64,000 nt of DNA from Burkholderiales bacterium (GTDB lineage Bacteria; Pseudomonadota; Gammaproteobacteria; Burkholderiales; Burkholderiaceae_D): NCBI GenBank assembly GCA_016177875.1, contig JACOUL010000041.1, positions 113,057 through 177,056 of the forward strand, in the 5' to 3' direction. The notes below the pieces were generated by a model. The model was not told the origin of the DNA. It saw only the letters and a program-made list of their open reading frames with translations, and did not search any database. Position numbers and translations under genes: made by a program. Below are positions 18,016 through 29,665 of the stretch, in pieces (the stretch's first letter is position 1; the number at the start of each line of letters is the position of its first letter).

Positions 18016-18494
18016 CCTCGGCGGTCATCGCCTACGTTGGCGTCGGCGCCAATCTCGGCGATGCGCGCGCGCAAGTTGAATCCGCCATCCTAGGGCTGAA
18101 CAAACTGCCGGATACCAAAGTCTGTGCCCAATCCAGCTTATTTAAGAGCGCGCCGATTGAAGCCGAAGGCGACGACTTCATCAACGCCGTCGTGCAAATC
18201 GAAACGACTCTGACTGCTCAAGACTTGCTCGCACAATTGCAAAATTTAGAACAAGCCGCCGGGCGCGAACGGCCTTACGTCAACGCGCCGCGCACCTTGG
18301 ACCTAGATCTTCTGCTGTACGGGCAACAGCGCATCTCCACTCCTGAACTCACCGTGCCGCATCCGCGCATGACGCAGCGGGCTTTTGTGCTGATCCCTTT
18401 GCTGCAAATCGATCCTTTCATCGCCGTCCCGGGCAAAGGCGCCGCGCATCAGTTTGCCCCCGGCGTCGCCGGCCAAAAGATCCACAAGATCTAA
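18012..18494 (+). CDS. folK: 2-amino-4-hydroxy-6-hydroxymethyldihydropteridine pyrophosphokinase
   Basis: HPPK of folate synthesis, transferring pyrophosphate from ATP to the pterin. The 160-residue product shows YVGVGANLGDARAQVESA, SSLFKSAPIEAEGDDFINAVV and the signature RTLDLDLLLYG followed by TVPHPRMTQRAFVL. It begins at ATG overlapping pcnB's stop (ATGA), a common beta-proteobacterial pcnB-folK arrangement. Confidence 0.97.
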   Translation: MTSAVIAYVGVGANLGDARAQVESAILGLNKLPDTKVCAQSSLFKSAPIEAEGDDFINAVVQIETTLTAQDLLAQLQNLEQAAGRERPYVNAPRTLDLDLLLYGQQRISTPELTVPHPRMTQRAFVLIPLLQIDPFIAVPGKGAAHQFAPGVAGQKIHKI

Positions 18495-18518
18495 TCTCCG
18501 TTCGACTTCTTAGACGCC

Positions 18519-18866
18519 ATGCAGATTCCCGTCATCGCCCAAACTGTCGGCTTACTGGTCCTATCGAATATTTTCATGACTGTCGCGTGGTACGGTCATT
18601 TAAAAAACCTGTCGAGCAAAGCCTGGTGGATCGCCGCGCTGGTGAGTTGGAGCATCGCCTTATTCGAGTACATGTTGCAGGTGCCGGCCAATCGCATCGG
18701 TTTTACCGAAATGAGCTTGGCGCAACTGAAAATTCTGCAGGAAGCAATTACACTGATCGTATTCGTGCCCTTTGCCATGATTTATATGAGCCAGCCGTTT
18801 AAGCTCGATTACGTATGGGCGGCGCTGTGCCTGGTCGGCGCGGTTTATTTCATTTTCCGTACATGA
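18519..18866 (+). CDS. DMT-family small membrane protein (DUF486)
   Basis: A 115-residue protein with four membrane helices (TVGLLVLSNIFMTVAWYGHL, WWIAALVSWSIALFEYML, ILQEAITLIVFVPFAMIYM, YVWAALCLVGAVYFIF). The pattern FMTVAWYGHLK and QVPANRIG identifies the DUF486 family, a relative of small drug/metabolite transporters of unknown substrate. It follows folK by 24 bp and its stop overlaps the ATG of the deoxynucleoside kinase gene. Confidence 0.88.
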   Translation: MQIPVIAQTVGLLVLSNIFMTVAWYGHLKNLSSKAWWIAALVSWSIALFEYMLQVPANRIGFTEMSLAQLKILQEAITLIVFVPFAMIYMSQPFKLDYVWAALCLVGAVYFIFRT

Positions 18867-19498
18867 ACAATCTTAAGTATGTCGTGGTGGAAGGTCCGAT
18901 CGGCGTCGGCAAGACCTCGCTCACGCGCCGCATCGCCGAGCATTGGGGCACGCAAACCCTGCTCGAACTGCCGCAGGAAAATCCTTTCCTGGAAAAGTTT
19001 TATCGCGACAGCGGCCGCTATGCATTGCCGACGCAGATGTTTTTTTTATTCCAGCGCATGAATCAGCTACGCGACCTGGCGCAAGCCGATATGTTCAGCG
19101 GTCCGGTCGTGTCGGACTTTTTGCTGGATAAAGACCCGCTGTTTGCGCGTTTGACGCTGGACGACGATGAATTGAATTTGTATCGCCAGTTGTACGAACA
19201 CCTGCGTCCGCAAGCGGCGACGCCCGACCTGGTAATTTATCTGCAGGCGCAACCGGAAACGCTGATCGAGCGCGTCAAAAAACGGGGCGTGGCTATGGAA
19301 GCCGGCATCTCGGAAACTTATCTTTACCGGCTGTGTGAAAGCTATGCCCGTTTCTTTTATCATTACGAATCCACGCCTCTGTTGATCGTCAATACCGAGC
19401 ACTTGAATCCGATCGGACGCGACGATGATTTCGATTTGCTGATGAGCCGCATCAAGAACATGCGCGGCAAGCGTGAGTTTTTCAATTTGGGGGAATAA
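18863..19498 (+). CDS. Deoxynucleoside kinase family protein
   Basis: A 211-residue P-loop kinase of the deoxynucleoside kinase family, which phosphorylates deoxyadenosine or deoxyguanosine for salvage. Features: [15 protein letters not shown] (Walker A), [28 protein letters not shown] and the lid [21 protein letters not shown]. The ATG at 18863 overlaps the DUF486 stop (ATGA). It precedes panB by 2 bp, a frequent pairing in Burkholderiales. Exact nucleoside specificity cannot be read. Confidence 0.92.
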   Translation: MNNLKYVVVEGPIGVGKTSLTRRIAEHWGTQTLLELPQENPFLEKFYRDSGRYALPTQMFFLFQRMNQLRDLAQADMFSGPVVSDFLLDKDPLFARLTLDDDELNLYRQLYEHLRPQAATPDLVIYLQAQPETLIERVKKRGVAMEAGISETYLYRLCESYARFFYHYESTPLLIVNTEHLNPIGRDDDFDLLMSRIKNMRGKREFFNLGE

Positions 19499-19500
19499 CG

Positions 19501-20337
19501 ATGACCGGCTATCTGCAAGACAACCCAAGCGGCGAATCAGGACAACGCACCAAGACCGTCGCCATCCCAGCTTTGCAAGCCATGCGTGCGGCCGGCGAAA
19601 AAATCACGATGCTGACTTGTTATGAGGCCAGCTTCGCCTCGCTGATGGACCGCTGCGGGATCGACATCTTGCTGGTCGGCGATTCGCTCGGCAATGTCTG
19701 CCAGGGCCATCCATCTACCTTGCCAGTGGCCTTAGCCGATGTCGCCTACCACACCGCCTGCGTCGCGCGCGGCAACAAGACCGCGCTCTTGATCGCCGAC
19801 CTTCCCTTCGGCACCTATCCCACGCCGGAATCGACATTCGACAATTCGGTGAAGCTGATGCAGGCCGGTGCCCATATGGTAAAAATGGAAGGCGGCGCTT
19901 GGCTTGCCGAGTCAGTACAGTTTTTAGTCGAACGCGGCATACCGGTATGCGCGCATCTTGGACTGACGCCGCAATCGGTCCACCAATTGGGCGGCCACAG
20001 GGTGCAAGCGAAAACCACTGCCGAGGCCGATAAACTGAAAGCCGATGCGCTGGCGCTGCAAGCGGCGGGAGCGTCGCTCCTGGTGCTGGAAATGATTCCG
20101 GCCAAACTGGCAAAGGAAGTCACCGATATGCTTGCCATCCCCACCATCGGCATCGGCGCCGGCGTGGATTGCTCGGGACAAGTATTGGTGATGCACGACA
20201 TGTTGGGCGTCAGCAGCCGCAAGCTGCGCCTGGCCCGCAACTTCATGGAAGGCGCAGACACCATTGAGGCGGCCGTGCGCGCTTATGTGGCGGCGGTCAA
20301 AGATAAAACTTTCCCGACGCCGGAAAATTCTTTCTAA
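19501..20337 (+). CDS. panB: 3-methyl-2-oxobutanoate hydroxymethyltransferase
   Basis: First committed step of pantothenate synthesis, transferring a hydroxymethyl group to ketoisovalerate. The 278-residue protein contains [71 protein letters not shown] and [21 protein letters not shown], all PanB signatures including metal ligands. The first about 20 residues are variable. panC is not adjacent. Its last 4 bp overlap the convergent carbonic anhydrase gene. Confidence 0.97.
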   Translation: MTGYLQDNPSGESGQRTKTVAIPALQAMRAAGEKITMLTCYEASFASLMDRCGIDILLVGDSLGNVCQGHPSTLPVALADVAYHTACVARGNKTALLIADLPFGTYPTPESTFDNSVKLMQAGAHMVKMEGGAWLAESVQFLVERGIPVCAHLGLTPQSVHQLGGHRVQAKTTAEADKLKADALALQAAGASLLVLEMIPAKLAKEVTDMLAIPTIGIGAGVDCSGQVLVMHDMLGVSSRKLRLARNFMEGADTIEAAVRAYVAAVKDKTFPTPENSF

Positions 20338-21008
20338 GTCGGGCAGTAATCCTCGTAGCGAGCAAAGCTCTCCCGCAGCTTGTCGGCCAATTGGTCCGGC
20401 CCGTTCACCGTGACGCCCAAATCACGCAGCAAGCCATCTTCCAAACTATAGATCCAACTGTGGATGGTTAATAGCTGCCCGCGCTCCCAAGCGTCGCGCA
20501 CGATCGTCGTTTGGCATACATTGGCGACTTGCTCGATTACGTTCAATTCGCATAGGCGGTTAAGCTTTTCCCGCGTCGGCAATACCTCGCCCAAATATCG
20601 CTCGTGTTTCTGGCACACATCATGCACATGATGCAACCAATTGTCGGCCAGGCCGATACGCTTGCCTACCAAGGCCGCATGCACGCCCGAACAACCGTAA
20701 TGACCACACACAATCACATGCTTGATGCCCAGGACATCGATGGCAAATTGCAGCACTGACAAGCAATTTAGATCCGTATGTACCACAACGTTCGCAACAT
20801 TGCGGTGCACGAACAATTCACCGGGTTGCAAATTGACGATTTCATTAGCCGGTACCCGGCTGTCGGAACAACCTATCCACAAATATTCAGGCGATTGCTG
20901 GGCAACCAGCTTCTTGAAGAAGTCCGGGTCTTGCTTGACCATGGAATCCGCCCATTCACGATTATTGTGGAAGAGCTTGTCGAGTGTGACGTCTGGCTGA
21001 GTAACCAT
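20334..21008 (-). CDS. can: Beta-class carbonic anhydrase
   Basis: Interconverts CO2 and bicarbonate in the cytoplasm. The 224-residue protein has the zinc site Cys in [14 protein letters not shown], then [17 protein letters not shown] with His and Cys, the standard beta-class pattern, and [21 protein letters not shown]. It resembles the Can (YadF) type. It is transcribed alone, towards panB, and is divergent from the TauE-type permease with 74 bp between starts. Confidence 0.96.
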   Translation of the reverse strand: MVTQPDVTLDKLFHNNREWADSMVKQDPDFFKKLVAQQSPEYLWIGCSDSRVPANEIVNLQPGELFVHRNVANVVVHTDLNCLSVLQFAIDVLGIKHVIVCGHYGCSGVHAALVGKRIGLADNWLHHVHDVCQKHERYLGEVLPTREKLNRLCELNVIEQVANVCQTTIVRDAWERGQLLTIHSWIYSLEDGLLRDLGVTVNGPDQLADKLRESFARYEDYCPT

Positions 21009-21082
21009 ATTTAATTAATGGAAAATGTTTTCGCGATCAGATTTTTCTATATACTCGCGCGGCGCCGATTAGCATAATTGCC

Positions 21083-21814
21083 ATGATACCCGAACACCTA
21101 GGCTTGATCGTTATCCTGTTTTGCGCCTATCTCATCCGTGGCGCCGCCGGTTTCGGCTCCGGACTCATCGCCATGCCGCTGCTGGCCTTGTCCTATCCCT
21201 TGAGCTTTGCCGTGCCCCTGGTGCTGGCGCTCGACTTGCTCGCTTCATTTATGTTAACGCGTGTACGTAAAAATTTGGTGAGTTGGTCGGAGATCCGCTG
21301 CCTGCTCCCTTTTGGTTTAGCGGGTGCGCTTACCGGAGTTCTCCTCCTCGTTCAAAGCGATTCACGTATCCTGCTGACCCTGCTCGGCGTGCTTACGCTG
21401 GTCGTCGGCGTTAGCAATATCCGAGGCAACCCGTTAAAGAAGCCGATCACGCGTGTCTGGGCAGTACCGGCCGGCTTGGCCGGCGGCTGCGCCGGCGCCC
21501 TGTTCGGAACCGGTGCGCCACCCTACATCATGTATCTGTCACGCCGGATGCCGGATAAATCCATGTTGCGCGCAACCTTTTCCTGGATTTTTCTGATCGA
21601 AGGCAGCTTTCGCATTACATTGTTTGCAGCGAGCGGCCTACTGCAGCAGCGATCAACACTCATCGCGATCGGGTTCGGTATGATCCCCATGGCAGCCGGC
21701 CTTTATGCAGGCAATGCTTTACATAAGCGTGTTTCCAATCATGACATGCATAAAGTGATCGCCACTATTCTAATCTGTAGCGGCGCATCCTTACTGATCA
21801 AAACTTTCATATAA
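21083..21814 (+). CDS. Sulfite exporter TauE/SafE family membrane protein
   Basis: A 243-residue permease with about seven or eight hydrophobic helices. The duplicated TauE/SafE motif is visible as YLIRGAAGFGSGLIAMPLLAL near the N-terminus and GLAGGCAGALFGTGAPPYIMYL in the second half. Members move sulfite, sulfoacetate or other organosulfur anions; the substrate here is not evident. Single gene in this orientation before a 229-bp gap. Confidence 0.88.
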   Translation: MIPEHLGLIVILFCAYLIRGAAGFGSGLIAMPLLALSYPLSFAVPLVLALDLLASFMLTRVRKNLVSWSEIRCLLPFGLAGALTGVLLLVQSDSRILLTLLGVLTLVVGVSNIRGNPLKKPITRVWAVPAGLAGGCAGALFGTGAPPYIMYLSRRMPDKSMLRATFSWIFLIEGSFRITLFAASGLLQQRSTLIAIGFGMIPMAAGLYAGNALHKRVSNHDMHKVIATILICSGASLLIKTFI

Positions 21815-22043
21815 AAATTACATGCTTCAGGAGAGCATTATCAGAATGCCAAGGCAATACTTAGCAATGCCACAACGCGCCGAATTCCGTTTCCTCATTG
21901 AAAAAGTAAATGGTACATTTACACACTATTTAACAATTTTCAGCAGTTAACAAGCAAAAAGAGGTCGCTTGCATAAGGGCAGTCGAAACCCGATCCGCGA
22001 TCATGATGAGCTGTATTAAATGGCGCATTAGTAGGAGTACAAA
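21815..22043 (+). promoter_or_regulatory. AT-rich upstream region of the PhnD-like/GGDEF-EAL pair
   Basis: The 229 bases hold no gene. The middle (about 21895-21960) is markedly AT-rich and likely contains the promoter, with TTTACA and several TTAAC/TTAA words, but no single -35/-10 pair stands out. Confidence 0.4.
22033..22037 (+). promoter_or_regulatory. Ribosome binding site deciding a TTG start
   Basis: AGGAG lies 6 bases before TTG at 22044. No ATG occurs upstream of the signal peptide in this frame, so the TTG is taken as the start of the binding-protein gene. Confidence 0.7.
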
Positions 22044-22898
22044 TTGACATTTGCCAGGATACTTATCCTTGCATTTACCGTTTGGCTGTTGCCTGGAATC
22101 GCATTAGCAAGGGATGGAAAAGCGACCTTGTCATTTGGCGTGATCAGTCAGCGTAGTGCCGTGCTGACCGCGCAATACTGGAATCCGATATTGCGCTACG
22201 TGAGCCAACGCAGCGGCGTGCCACTCCAGCTGAAGCTCAGCAAAACCGGCAATGAACACGCTGCCATGATTAGGCGCGGCGAATTCGATTTTATCTATTC
22301 CAATCATAATTTCATTCCTGAAAACGATACGGTCGGCTATCGCGTGATGGCACGTCCCTTGGAAGATGCCATACGCGGCCAGATCATCGTGCTTGCCGAC
22401 TCGCCGATCCGCTCGCTCGCCGAACTGCAAGACAAGGAAGTCGCTTTCCCGTCGCCGGTAGCCTTTGTCGGCTACTACGTCCCCATGGACGCGCTGCTGC
22501 GCGCCGGCATCCGGGTCATGCCGCGCTTTGCTGGAAATCAGGAAGGGGCGATGGGACAGCTCGCCTCCAGACGAACCCAGGCAGCCGGCATCAATTCCCA
22601 AATCGCGCGCGACTTCGCCTTGCGTCAGCAACTTGCCTATCGCGTGCTGTGGAGTTCCGAGGAATTTCTAAACATTCCGATTTCCGTCCACCCTTCCGTA
22701 CCCGCAGACAAAGCCGAAGCCGTTCGCGCCGCCTTGTTCGGCATGAGCGCCGATTCCGAAGGAAAAAAAATACTGGCCGAAAGCGCGGCCGTCATTCACC
22801 AGTCTCCTCCCTTTGGCTTTGTAAAGGCCAGCGATGCCGACTTCGACAATGCCCGCCGCTTTTATAAGAGCAGCCTCGTGAATAGAGCGACCCAATGA
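22044..22898 (+). CDS. PhnD-like periplasmic phosphate/phosphonate-type binding protein
   Basis: Secreted protein of 284 residues with a signal peptide (ARILILAFTVWLLPGIALA, cleaved near residue 22) and the type 2 periplasmic-binding fold of the PhnD family: LSFGVISQRSAVLTAQYWNPILRYVS, MIRRGEFDFIYSNHNF, SLAELQDKEVAFPSPVAFVGYYVPMDAL and IPISVHPSVP. No ABC permease or ATPase is adjacent. Instead its last codons overlap (ATGA) the gene of a membrane GGDEF/EAL protein, so it probably acts as the ligand-binding partner of that protein rather than in uptake; this is inference. Translation starts at TTG. Confidence 0.87.
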   Translation: MTFARILILAFTVWLLPGIALARDGKATLSFGVISQRSAVLTAQYWNPILRYVSQRSGVPLQLKLSKTGNEHAAMIRRGEFDFIYSNHNFIPENDTVGYRVMARPLEDAIRGQIIVLADSPIRSLAELQDKEVAFPSPVAFVGYYVPMDALLRAGIRVMPRFAGNQEGAMGQLASRRTQAAGINSQIARDFALRQQLAYRVLWSSEEFLNIPISVHPSVPADKAEAVRAALFGMSADSEGKKILAESAAVIHQSPPFGFVKASDADFDNARRFYKSSLVNRATQ

Positions 22899-25684
22899 AC
22901 CCGTTTCGACTGTGGCAAAAGCTAAGCCTGGCTGCACGCGTGATGGCAGTGGCCGGCGCGGTGCTAGCCATTACCAGCATCGCCTATTGCACCGTGGCCT
23001 TGAAAACCGAGATCGAATACCATCGCGCGGACCTGGAGCAAAACCTTAAATACGAACTCGATTTTCTCGCACCTGCCATTGCCGAGCCGGTTTTGGTGGG
23101 GGACTTTGCGAATGTGCAGCAGATGCTCGCCGCTCGGGTACAACAACCGGATATTGCGAAAATCGCCTGGATCGATAACGACGGCACGGCAATTCACAAC
23201 CTAAGCGACGAAGCCGCTTTGGCCGCGCCGGTCTGGTTTGCGCACTTGGCCGATTTGCCGGATCTCCGCCAAGCCAAGCCGATTACCGTAGGAGGCGAAA
23301 ACTATGGCAAGGTGGAAGTGACGATGAGCACTGTCCCTTCCGTTAACAAGATTTGGCAAATCATACGTACCAAGCTCGGCATACTGCTCATCGGCATGGG
23401 CACCCTGTTTGCGCTGATCGTCGCCATCGTGTCCAGCGGCCTGCGTCCGCTGTACGACTTGAAAGCCGCCGCGCTCAGATTTGGCCAGGGCGCTCATGCC
23501 TTGCGCATTCCTCCTTCCGGTCCGCCGGAAATGCAAGCCAGCATCGAAGCCTTCAACAACATGGCCGGCAATATCGAGCTCCTGCTGGCGTCACTGCAAG
23601 ACAGCGGGGCACGCAATCGGCTGCTTGCCATCATCGTCGAACAATCGAACCTGCCCATCATCACCAAGGACTTGCAAGGCTTGATCACGAGCTGGAACCC
23701 GGCGGCGACCGCGTTGTACGGCTACGCCGTCGAAGAAATGCTAGGCAAGCCCATCAGCATGCTGCATGTGGAAGGCAGCAACGAAATCGAAGAAACGCTG
23801 CAGCGGGTGAACGCGGCGCGGGCAACCATCTTCGAGGCCAAGCGCGTGGGCAAGGACGGCATCATCCTCGACGTATCGATCAGCGTCTCACCCCTGTACG
23901 ACGAAAACAACCGCCACATCGGCGAAGTAGGCATCACGCGCGACATCACCCGGCAAAAACGTGCAGAGGCCGCCCTCTCCAAGGAAAAAGAACGTGCGCA
24001 AGTCACGCTGGCCTCGATCGCCGATGCGGTCGTTACCACCGATATCAACGGCAATATCGATTATCTGAACCCGGTGGCGGAAAAGCTGTTAGGCTGGTTT
24101 TCAGAAGAAGCCTACGGCTATAGCCTGACTTCTGTTTTCCATTGCATCAACGACGCAACCGGCGAACCGATCGGCAATCCGGTGGCCAAGGTGCTATCCG
24201 ACCAGCGCACGCTAGAAGTGCGCGGCGATGCGTTACTGGTGTCGCGTAACGGCGTACGCATTCCGATCGAGCATTCGGCTGCACCGATCACCGACCATGA
24301 CGATCACATCATCGGCGTGGTGCTGGTGTTCCGCGACGTCAGCGCATCGCACAATATGGCGCGCCAGCTGTCGTGGCAAGCCAGCCATGATGCCCTGACG
24401 GCATTGGTCAACCGCCGCGAATTCGAACGGCGCCTCGCGAGCCTCATCGACAGCGCCGATAGCCAGGACCGCAAGCACGCGCTGTTGTACATGGATCTGG
24501 ACCAGTTCAAGGTCGTCAACGACACCTGCGGCCACGGCGCCGGTGACGAACTGCTGCGCCAGTTAAGCGCCCTCTTGAACAGCCGTATTCGCGGCAGCGA
24601 CATCATCGCCCGTCTTGGCGGCGACGAATTCGGCGTACTGCTGGCCGACTGTCCGATCGAAAAGGCGATGGAAGTCGGAGAGACCCTGCGCCAGGCGGTC
24701 TCCGATTTCCGCTTTGTATGGCAAGACAAAACCTTTGCCATCGGCGTGTCCATCGGCGTGGTCGCCATCACCGGCAAGCGCGAAGACAATGCCGATGTCA
24801 TGGCGGTCGCCGATGCTGCCTGCTACGCCGCCAAGGACAAGGGCCGCAATCAGGTCCAGGCAAGCCCGAACGCACGCGAACTATCGCAACGGCGCGGCGA
24901 AATGCTATGGGTATCGCGCATCAACAGCGCCTTCGAGGAAAACCGCTTCCGCATCTACTACCAGCGCATCGTGCCGATTCAATCTGCGGAAGAGGAACTT
25001 CACTATGAAGTGCTGTTGCGCATGCTCGACCAAGAAGGCAATGTCGTTCCGCCGATGATGTTCATTCCGGCCGCCGAGCGCTATAACCTGATGCGCGCGC
25101 TCGACCGCAAGGTGATTTGCATGGCATTCGAGGAATGCGCAATGCGTGAAGCCAATGGCTGGGCTGGCGACGCGCTGACGATTTCAATCAACCTATCGGG
25201 TGATACCTTATCCGACGCCTTGTTCCTGGATTTTCTAAAAACGCAGTTCGAAACCTTCCAAGTCGATCCGCGCGAAATTTGCTTCGAGGTGACCGAAACC
25301 GCAGCGATCGCCAACCTGTCGCAGGCCGCTAATTTGATCAAGGAACTGCGGGAAATGGGTTGTCGTTTCTCGCTGGACGATTTCGGCAGCGGCCTTTCCT
25401 CATTCGGTTATTTGAAAAATCTACCGGTGGATTATTTGAAGATCGACGGCGGGTTCGTGAAAGACATGGTGCAGGACGAGATCGACACCGCCATGGTCAA
25501 TGCGATTCACAACATCGGCCATGTCATGGGCATCAAAACGATTGCCGAATGGGTCGAGAATCAAGAAACCCTCGATGCTTTGAAGCGCATCGGCATCGAT
25601 TATGCACAAGGCTATTTCTTCGATAGGCCCAAGCCGCTGGCAGAACTCATGCCGGCGGCCAAGGAAATCATGGCGGGATTCTAA
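22895..25684 (+). CDS. Membrane GGDEF/EAL protein with HAMP and two PAS domains
   Basis: A 929-residue cyclic-di-GMP enzyme. Order: membrane segment (about 13-35), periplasmic domain (36-157), second membrane segment (158-180), HAMP (180-235), PAS 1 (about 243-365), PAS 2 (about 370-490), GGDEF (about 495-660), EAL (about 680-925). The cyclase site RLGGDEFGVLL is intact at about 576, with an inhibitory I-site RGSD five residues before it. The phosphodiesterase domain has EVL in place of EAL at about 705 but keeps FEVTETAAI, LDDFGSGLSSF, YLKIDG and AEWVEN. Both activities are therefore plausible. The start overlaps the PhnD-like gene, suggesting that the binding protein presents a ligand to the periplasmic domain. 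Confidence 0.93.
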   Translation: MNPFRLWQKLSLAARVMAVAGAVLAITSIAYCTVALKTEIEYHRADLEQNLKYELDFLAPAIAEPVLVGDFANVQQMLAARVQQPDIAKIAWIDNDGTAIHNLSDEAALAAPVWFAHLADLPDLRQAKPITVGGENYGKVEVTMSTVPSVNKIWQIIRTKLGILLIGMGTLFALIVAIVSSGLRPLYDLKAAALRFGQGAHALRIPPSGPPEMQASIEAFNNMAGNIELLLASLQDSGARNRLLAIIVEQSNLPIITKDLQGLITSWNPAATALYGYAVEEMLGKPISMLHVEGSNEIEETLQRVNAARATIFEAKRVGKDGIILDVSISVSPLYDENNRHIGEVGITRDITRQKRAEAALSKEKERAQVTLASIADAVVTTDINGNIDYLNPVAEKLLGWFSEEAYGYSLTSVFHCINDATGEPIGNPVAKVLSDQRTLEVRGDALLVSRNGVRIPIEHSAAPITDHDDHIIGVVLVFRDVSASHNMARQLSWQASHDALTALVNRREFERRLASLIDSADSQDRKHALLYMDLDQFKVVNDTCGHGAGDELLRQLSALLNSRIRGSDIIARLGGDEFGVLLADCPIEKAMEVGETLRQAVSDFRFVWQDKTFAIGVSIGVVAITGKREDNADVMAVADAACYAAKDKGRNQVQASPNARELSQRRGEMLWVSRINSAFEENRFRIYYQRIVPIQSAEEELHYEVLLRMLDQEGNVVPPMMFIPAAERYNLMRALDRKVICMAFEECAMREANGWAGDALTISINLSGDTLSDALFLDFLKTQFETFQVDPREICFEVTETAAIANLSQAANLIKELREMGCRFSLDDFGSGLSSFGYLKNLPVDYLKIDGGFVKDMVQDEIDTAMVNAIHNIGHVMGIKTIAEWVENQETLDALKRIGIDYAQGYFFDRPKPLAELMPAAKEIMAGF

Positions 25685-25694
25685 GCTTCAAATA

Positions 25695-25722
25695 AAAAAC
25701 GCTGACCAAGTCAGCGTTTTTT
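25695..25722. terminator. Bidirectional terminator between GGDEF/EAL gene and dnaJ
   Basis: AAAAAACGCTGA, loop CCAAG, TCAGCGTTTTTT forms a compact hairpin with A and T runs on both sides, 10 bp after one stop codon and 11 bp from the dnaJ stop on the other strand. Confidence 0.88.
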
Positions 25723-25733
25723 ATTGCAGAGTT

Positions 25734-26855
25734 CTATTCAAAGAAGCCCTTCACCTTATCTTTCCAGGACTTTGATTGTGGACTGTGGCGCGATCCGCCT
25801 TCCACCGTCAGTCGATCCAGCTCGCGCAGCAAATCCTTTTGCTTGTCGGTGAGCTTAACCGGCGTCTCGATCACGACATGGCAAAACAAGTCGCCCGGAT
25901 AACCGGAGCGCACGCCTTTGATGCCCTTGCCGCGCAAACGGAAAGTCTTGCCGGTTTGCGTGCCTTCCGGCAGCGAGAAAGATGCCTTGCCGTTCAAGGT
26001 CGGCACTTCCACTTCGCCGCCCAAGGCAGCCTTGGCAAACGAAATCGGAATCTCGCAATGCAAATCATCGCCTTCGCGCTGGAATACCGGATGCGCCTTG
26101 ATATGGATTTCCACGTACAAGTCGCCCGGCGGTCCGCCGTTCATGCCGGGCTCGCCGTTGCCCGAGGAACGGATACGCATGCCATCGTCGATCCCGGCAG
26201 GAATTTTAACTTCCAGCGTTTTGTTGCGCTTGATGCGTCCGGCTCCGCCGCAGGTCGTGCAAGGCTCGGGAATAATCTTGCCGGTGCCGTGGCACTTCGG
26301 ACAGGTTTGTTGGATGCTGAAAAAACCTTGCTGCATGCGCACTTGGCCGTGGCCGCCGCAAGTCGGACATGTCGTAGGCGACGTGCCCGGCTTGGCGCCG
26401 CTGCCGTGGCAAGTATCGCAACCGTCCCATGACGGCACACGGATAGTGGTATCGAAACCGTTTGCCGCTTGTTCGAGAGAGATTTCAAGGTTGTAGCGCA
26501 AATCGGCGCCGCGATAGACTTGCGGCCCGCCGCTTCTGCGGCCGCCACCGCCGAAAATGTCGCCGAATATATCGCCGAATGCATCGGCAAAACCGCCGCC
26601 GCCGAATCCACCGCCGCCGCCCATGTTAGGGTCGACGCCGGCATGCCCATAACGGTCGTAGGCATCCCGTTTTTGCGGGTCGGACAGCATCTCGTAGGCT
26701 TCTTTGGCCTCCTTGAATTTCTCTTCCGCGCCTTTGCTATCCGGATTGCGGTCCGGATGAAATTTCATGGCGAGCTTGCGGTACGCCTTCTTGATGTCGT
26801 CATCAGAAGCGTTCTTGCCTACTCCCAGTACTTCGTAAAAATCGCGCTTAGACAT
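25734..26855 (-). CDS. dnaJ: Chaperone DnaJ
   Basis: Hsp40 co-chaperone that loads substrates on DnaK and stimulates its ATPase. The 373-residue protein has the J domain ([39 protein letters not shown], with HPD), a Gly/Phe-rich linker (about 75-115), the zinc-finger domain with four CxxCxGxG-type repeats ([42 protein letters not shown]), and the C-terminal substrate domain. It follows dnaK in the same direction after 94 bp that contain a hairpin. Confidence 0.98.
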   Translation of the reverse strand: MSKRDFYEVLGVGKNASDDDIKKAYRKLAMKFHPDRNPDSKGAEEKFKEAKEAYEMLSDPQKRDAYDRYGHAGVDPNMGGGGGFGGGGFADAFGDIFGDIFGGGGRRSGGPQVYRGADLRYNLEISLEQAANGFDTTIRVPSWDGCDTCHGSGAKPGTSPTTCPTCGGHGQVRMQQGFFSIQQTCPKCHGTGKIIPEPCTTCGGAGRIKRNKTLEVKIPAGIDDGMRIRSSGNGEPGMNGGPPGDLYVEIHIKAHPVFQREGDDLHCEIPISFAKAALGGEVEVPTLNGKASFSLPEGTQTGKTFRLRGKGIKGVRSGYPGDLFCHVVIETPVKLTDKQKDLLRELDRLTVEGGSRHSPQSKSWKDKVKGFFE

Positions 26856-26869
26856 GTTTTGATCAACAG

Positions 26870-26906
26870 AAAACGCCGAGTCGCGGGATTAACCAACGAC
26901 TCGGCG
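26870..26906 (-). terminator. Hairpin with T-run between dnaK and dnaJ (attenuator candidate)
   Basis: On the minus strand a perfect 10-bp stem CGCCGAGTCG/CGACTCGGCG with a 13-base loop is followed by TTTT. It sits in the dnaK-dnaJ spacer, so it may reduce read-through and keep DnaJ below DnaK, or stabilise the processed dnaK 3' end. Confidence 0.65.
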
Positions 26907-26949
26907 AAATTTCGCGGCAGCATACACTAAAGCCGCGTTCTAGGAGGAA

Positions 26950-28887
<1,938 letters not shown>

Positions 28888-28948
28888 GATGTTGTTCCTT
28901 TATGACTGGATTTCTGTTAATTGGAATATGTGGAAAAAAGTCGTACTT

Positions 28949-29518
28949 TCAAGCACCTTCGGGCGGAGATTGTGCAGGTTGAGCCGGTTTTTCCTGTGCC
29001 ACCGTCACCAGCGCCGGACGCAACAGGCGGTCGGAGATCATGTAACCCTTTTGCAGCACGTTGACGATGGTATTGGCTTCTTGGTTGGCCGGCACCATGG
29101 AAATGGCTTGGTGCTTCATGGGATCGAGCTTGTCGCCGGCCTTGGGATTGACTTCCATCAAGCGATTTTTTTCAAAGGCGGAAGCGAGTTGCTTCAAAGT
29201 CATTTCGACGCCTTCCTTGAGAGACTCCACCGACGGCGTGTCGATTTGTAGCGCCATCTCCAGACTGTCTTTCACCGGCACCAAACTTTCGGCGAAGCCT
29301 TCAATGGCAAATTTATGGGCCTTGGCGATGTCTTCCTGAGCGCGACGGCGGAAGTTTTCGGCTTCGGCACGGGCACGCAGGAAGGCATCCTGCATTTCCG
29401 CCGCTTTAGCCTCGGCCGCGGCCAAGCGCTCTTCCAGTTCGGATCCGACCGCCGCTCCGGCACCTGCCGCTTCCTGCGCCGGTGCTGTCTGATCCACTTG
29501 TTTTTCCTGGTCTTGCAT
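28949..29518 (-). CDS. grpE: Nucleotide exchange factor GrpE
   Basis: Exchange factor for DnaK, 189 residues: acidic, Gln/Ala-rich N-terminus, long coiled coil (about 35-85, including [21 protein letters not shown]) and a beta-wing domain with [12 protein letters not shown] and [21 protein letters not shown]. The ATG at 29518 has GGAGA seven bases upstream on the minus strand, better than an in-frame ATG seven codons earlier. First gene of grpE-dnaK-dnaJ, preceded by a heat-shock-type promoter. Confidence 0.97.
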   Translation of the reverse strand: MQDQEKQVDQTAPAQEAAGAGAAVGSELEERLAAAEAKAAEMQDAFLRARAEAENFRRRAQEDIAKAHKFAIEGFAESLVPVKDSLEMALQIDTPSVESLKEGVEMTLKQLASAFEKNRLMEVNPKAGDKLDPMKHQAISMVPANQEANTIVNVLQKGYMISDRLLRPALVTVAQEKPAQPAQSPPEGA

Positions 29519-29574
29519 TAAAAAGTCTCCAATAATCAATGACTTGCTTATGCGTTAAATCTGCGTTCATCTGC

Positions 29575-29602
29575 ATGTAAGGCCCAATGCCTTGTTTTCA
29601 AG
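29575..29602 (-). promoter_or_regulatory. Candidate sigma-32 heat-shock promoter of grpE-dnaK-dnaJ
   Basis: On the minus strand CTTGAAA (-35, 29602-29596) is an exact sigma-32 hexamer extension, followed after 13 bp by CCTTACAT, a partial match to the CCCCATnT -10. The distance to the grpE start (about 55 bp) is normal. No CIRCE repeat was seen here even though hrcA is close by. Confidence 0.6.
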
Positions 29603-29665
29603 AGGGCATTTTAAGAATTGCGAGACTGCTACGGCATCATTGGGGGCAGGGTTTTTAATGCGCCC

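Noticed and set aside
20722..21014. Plus-strand open frames opposite the carbonic anhydrase gene
   Set aside because: Shadows of a gene with complete zinc-binding motifs.
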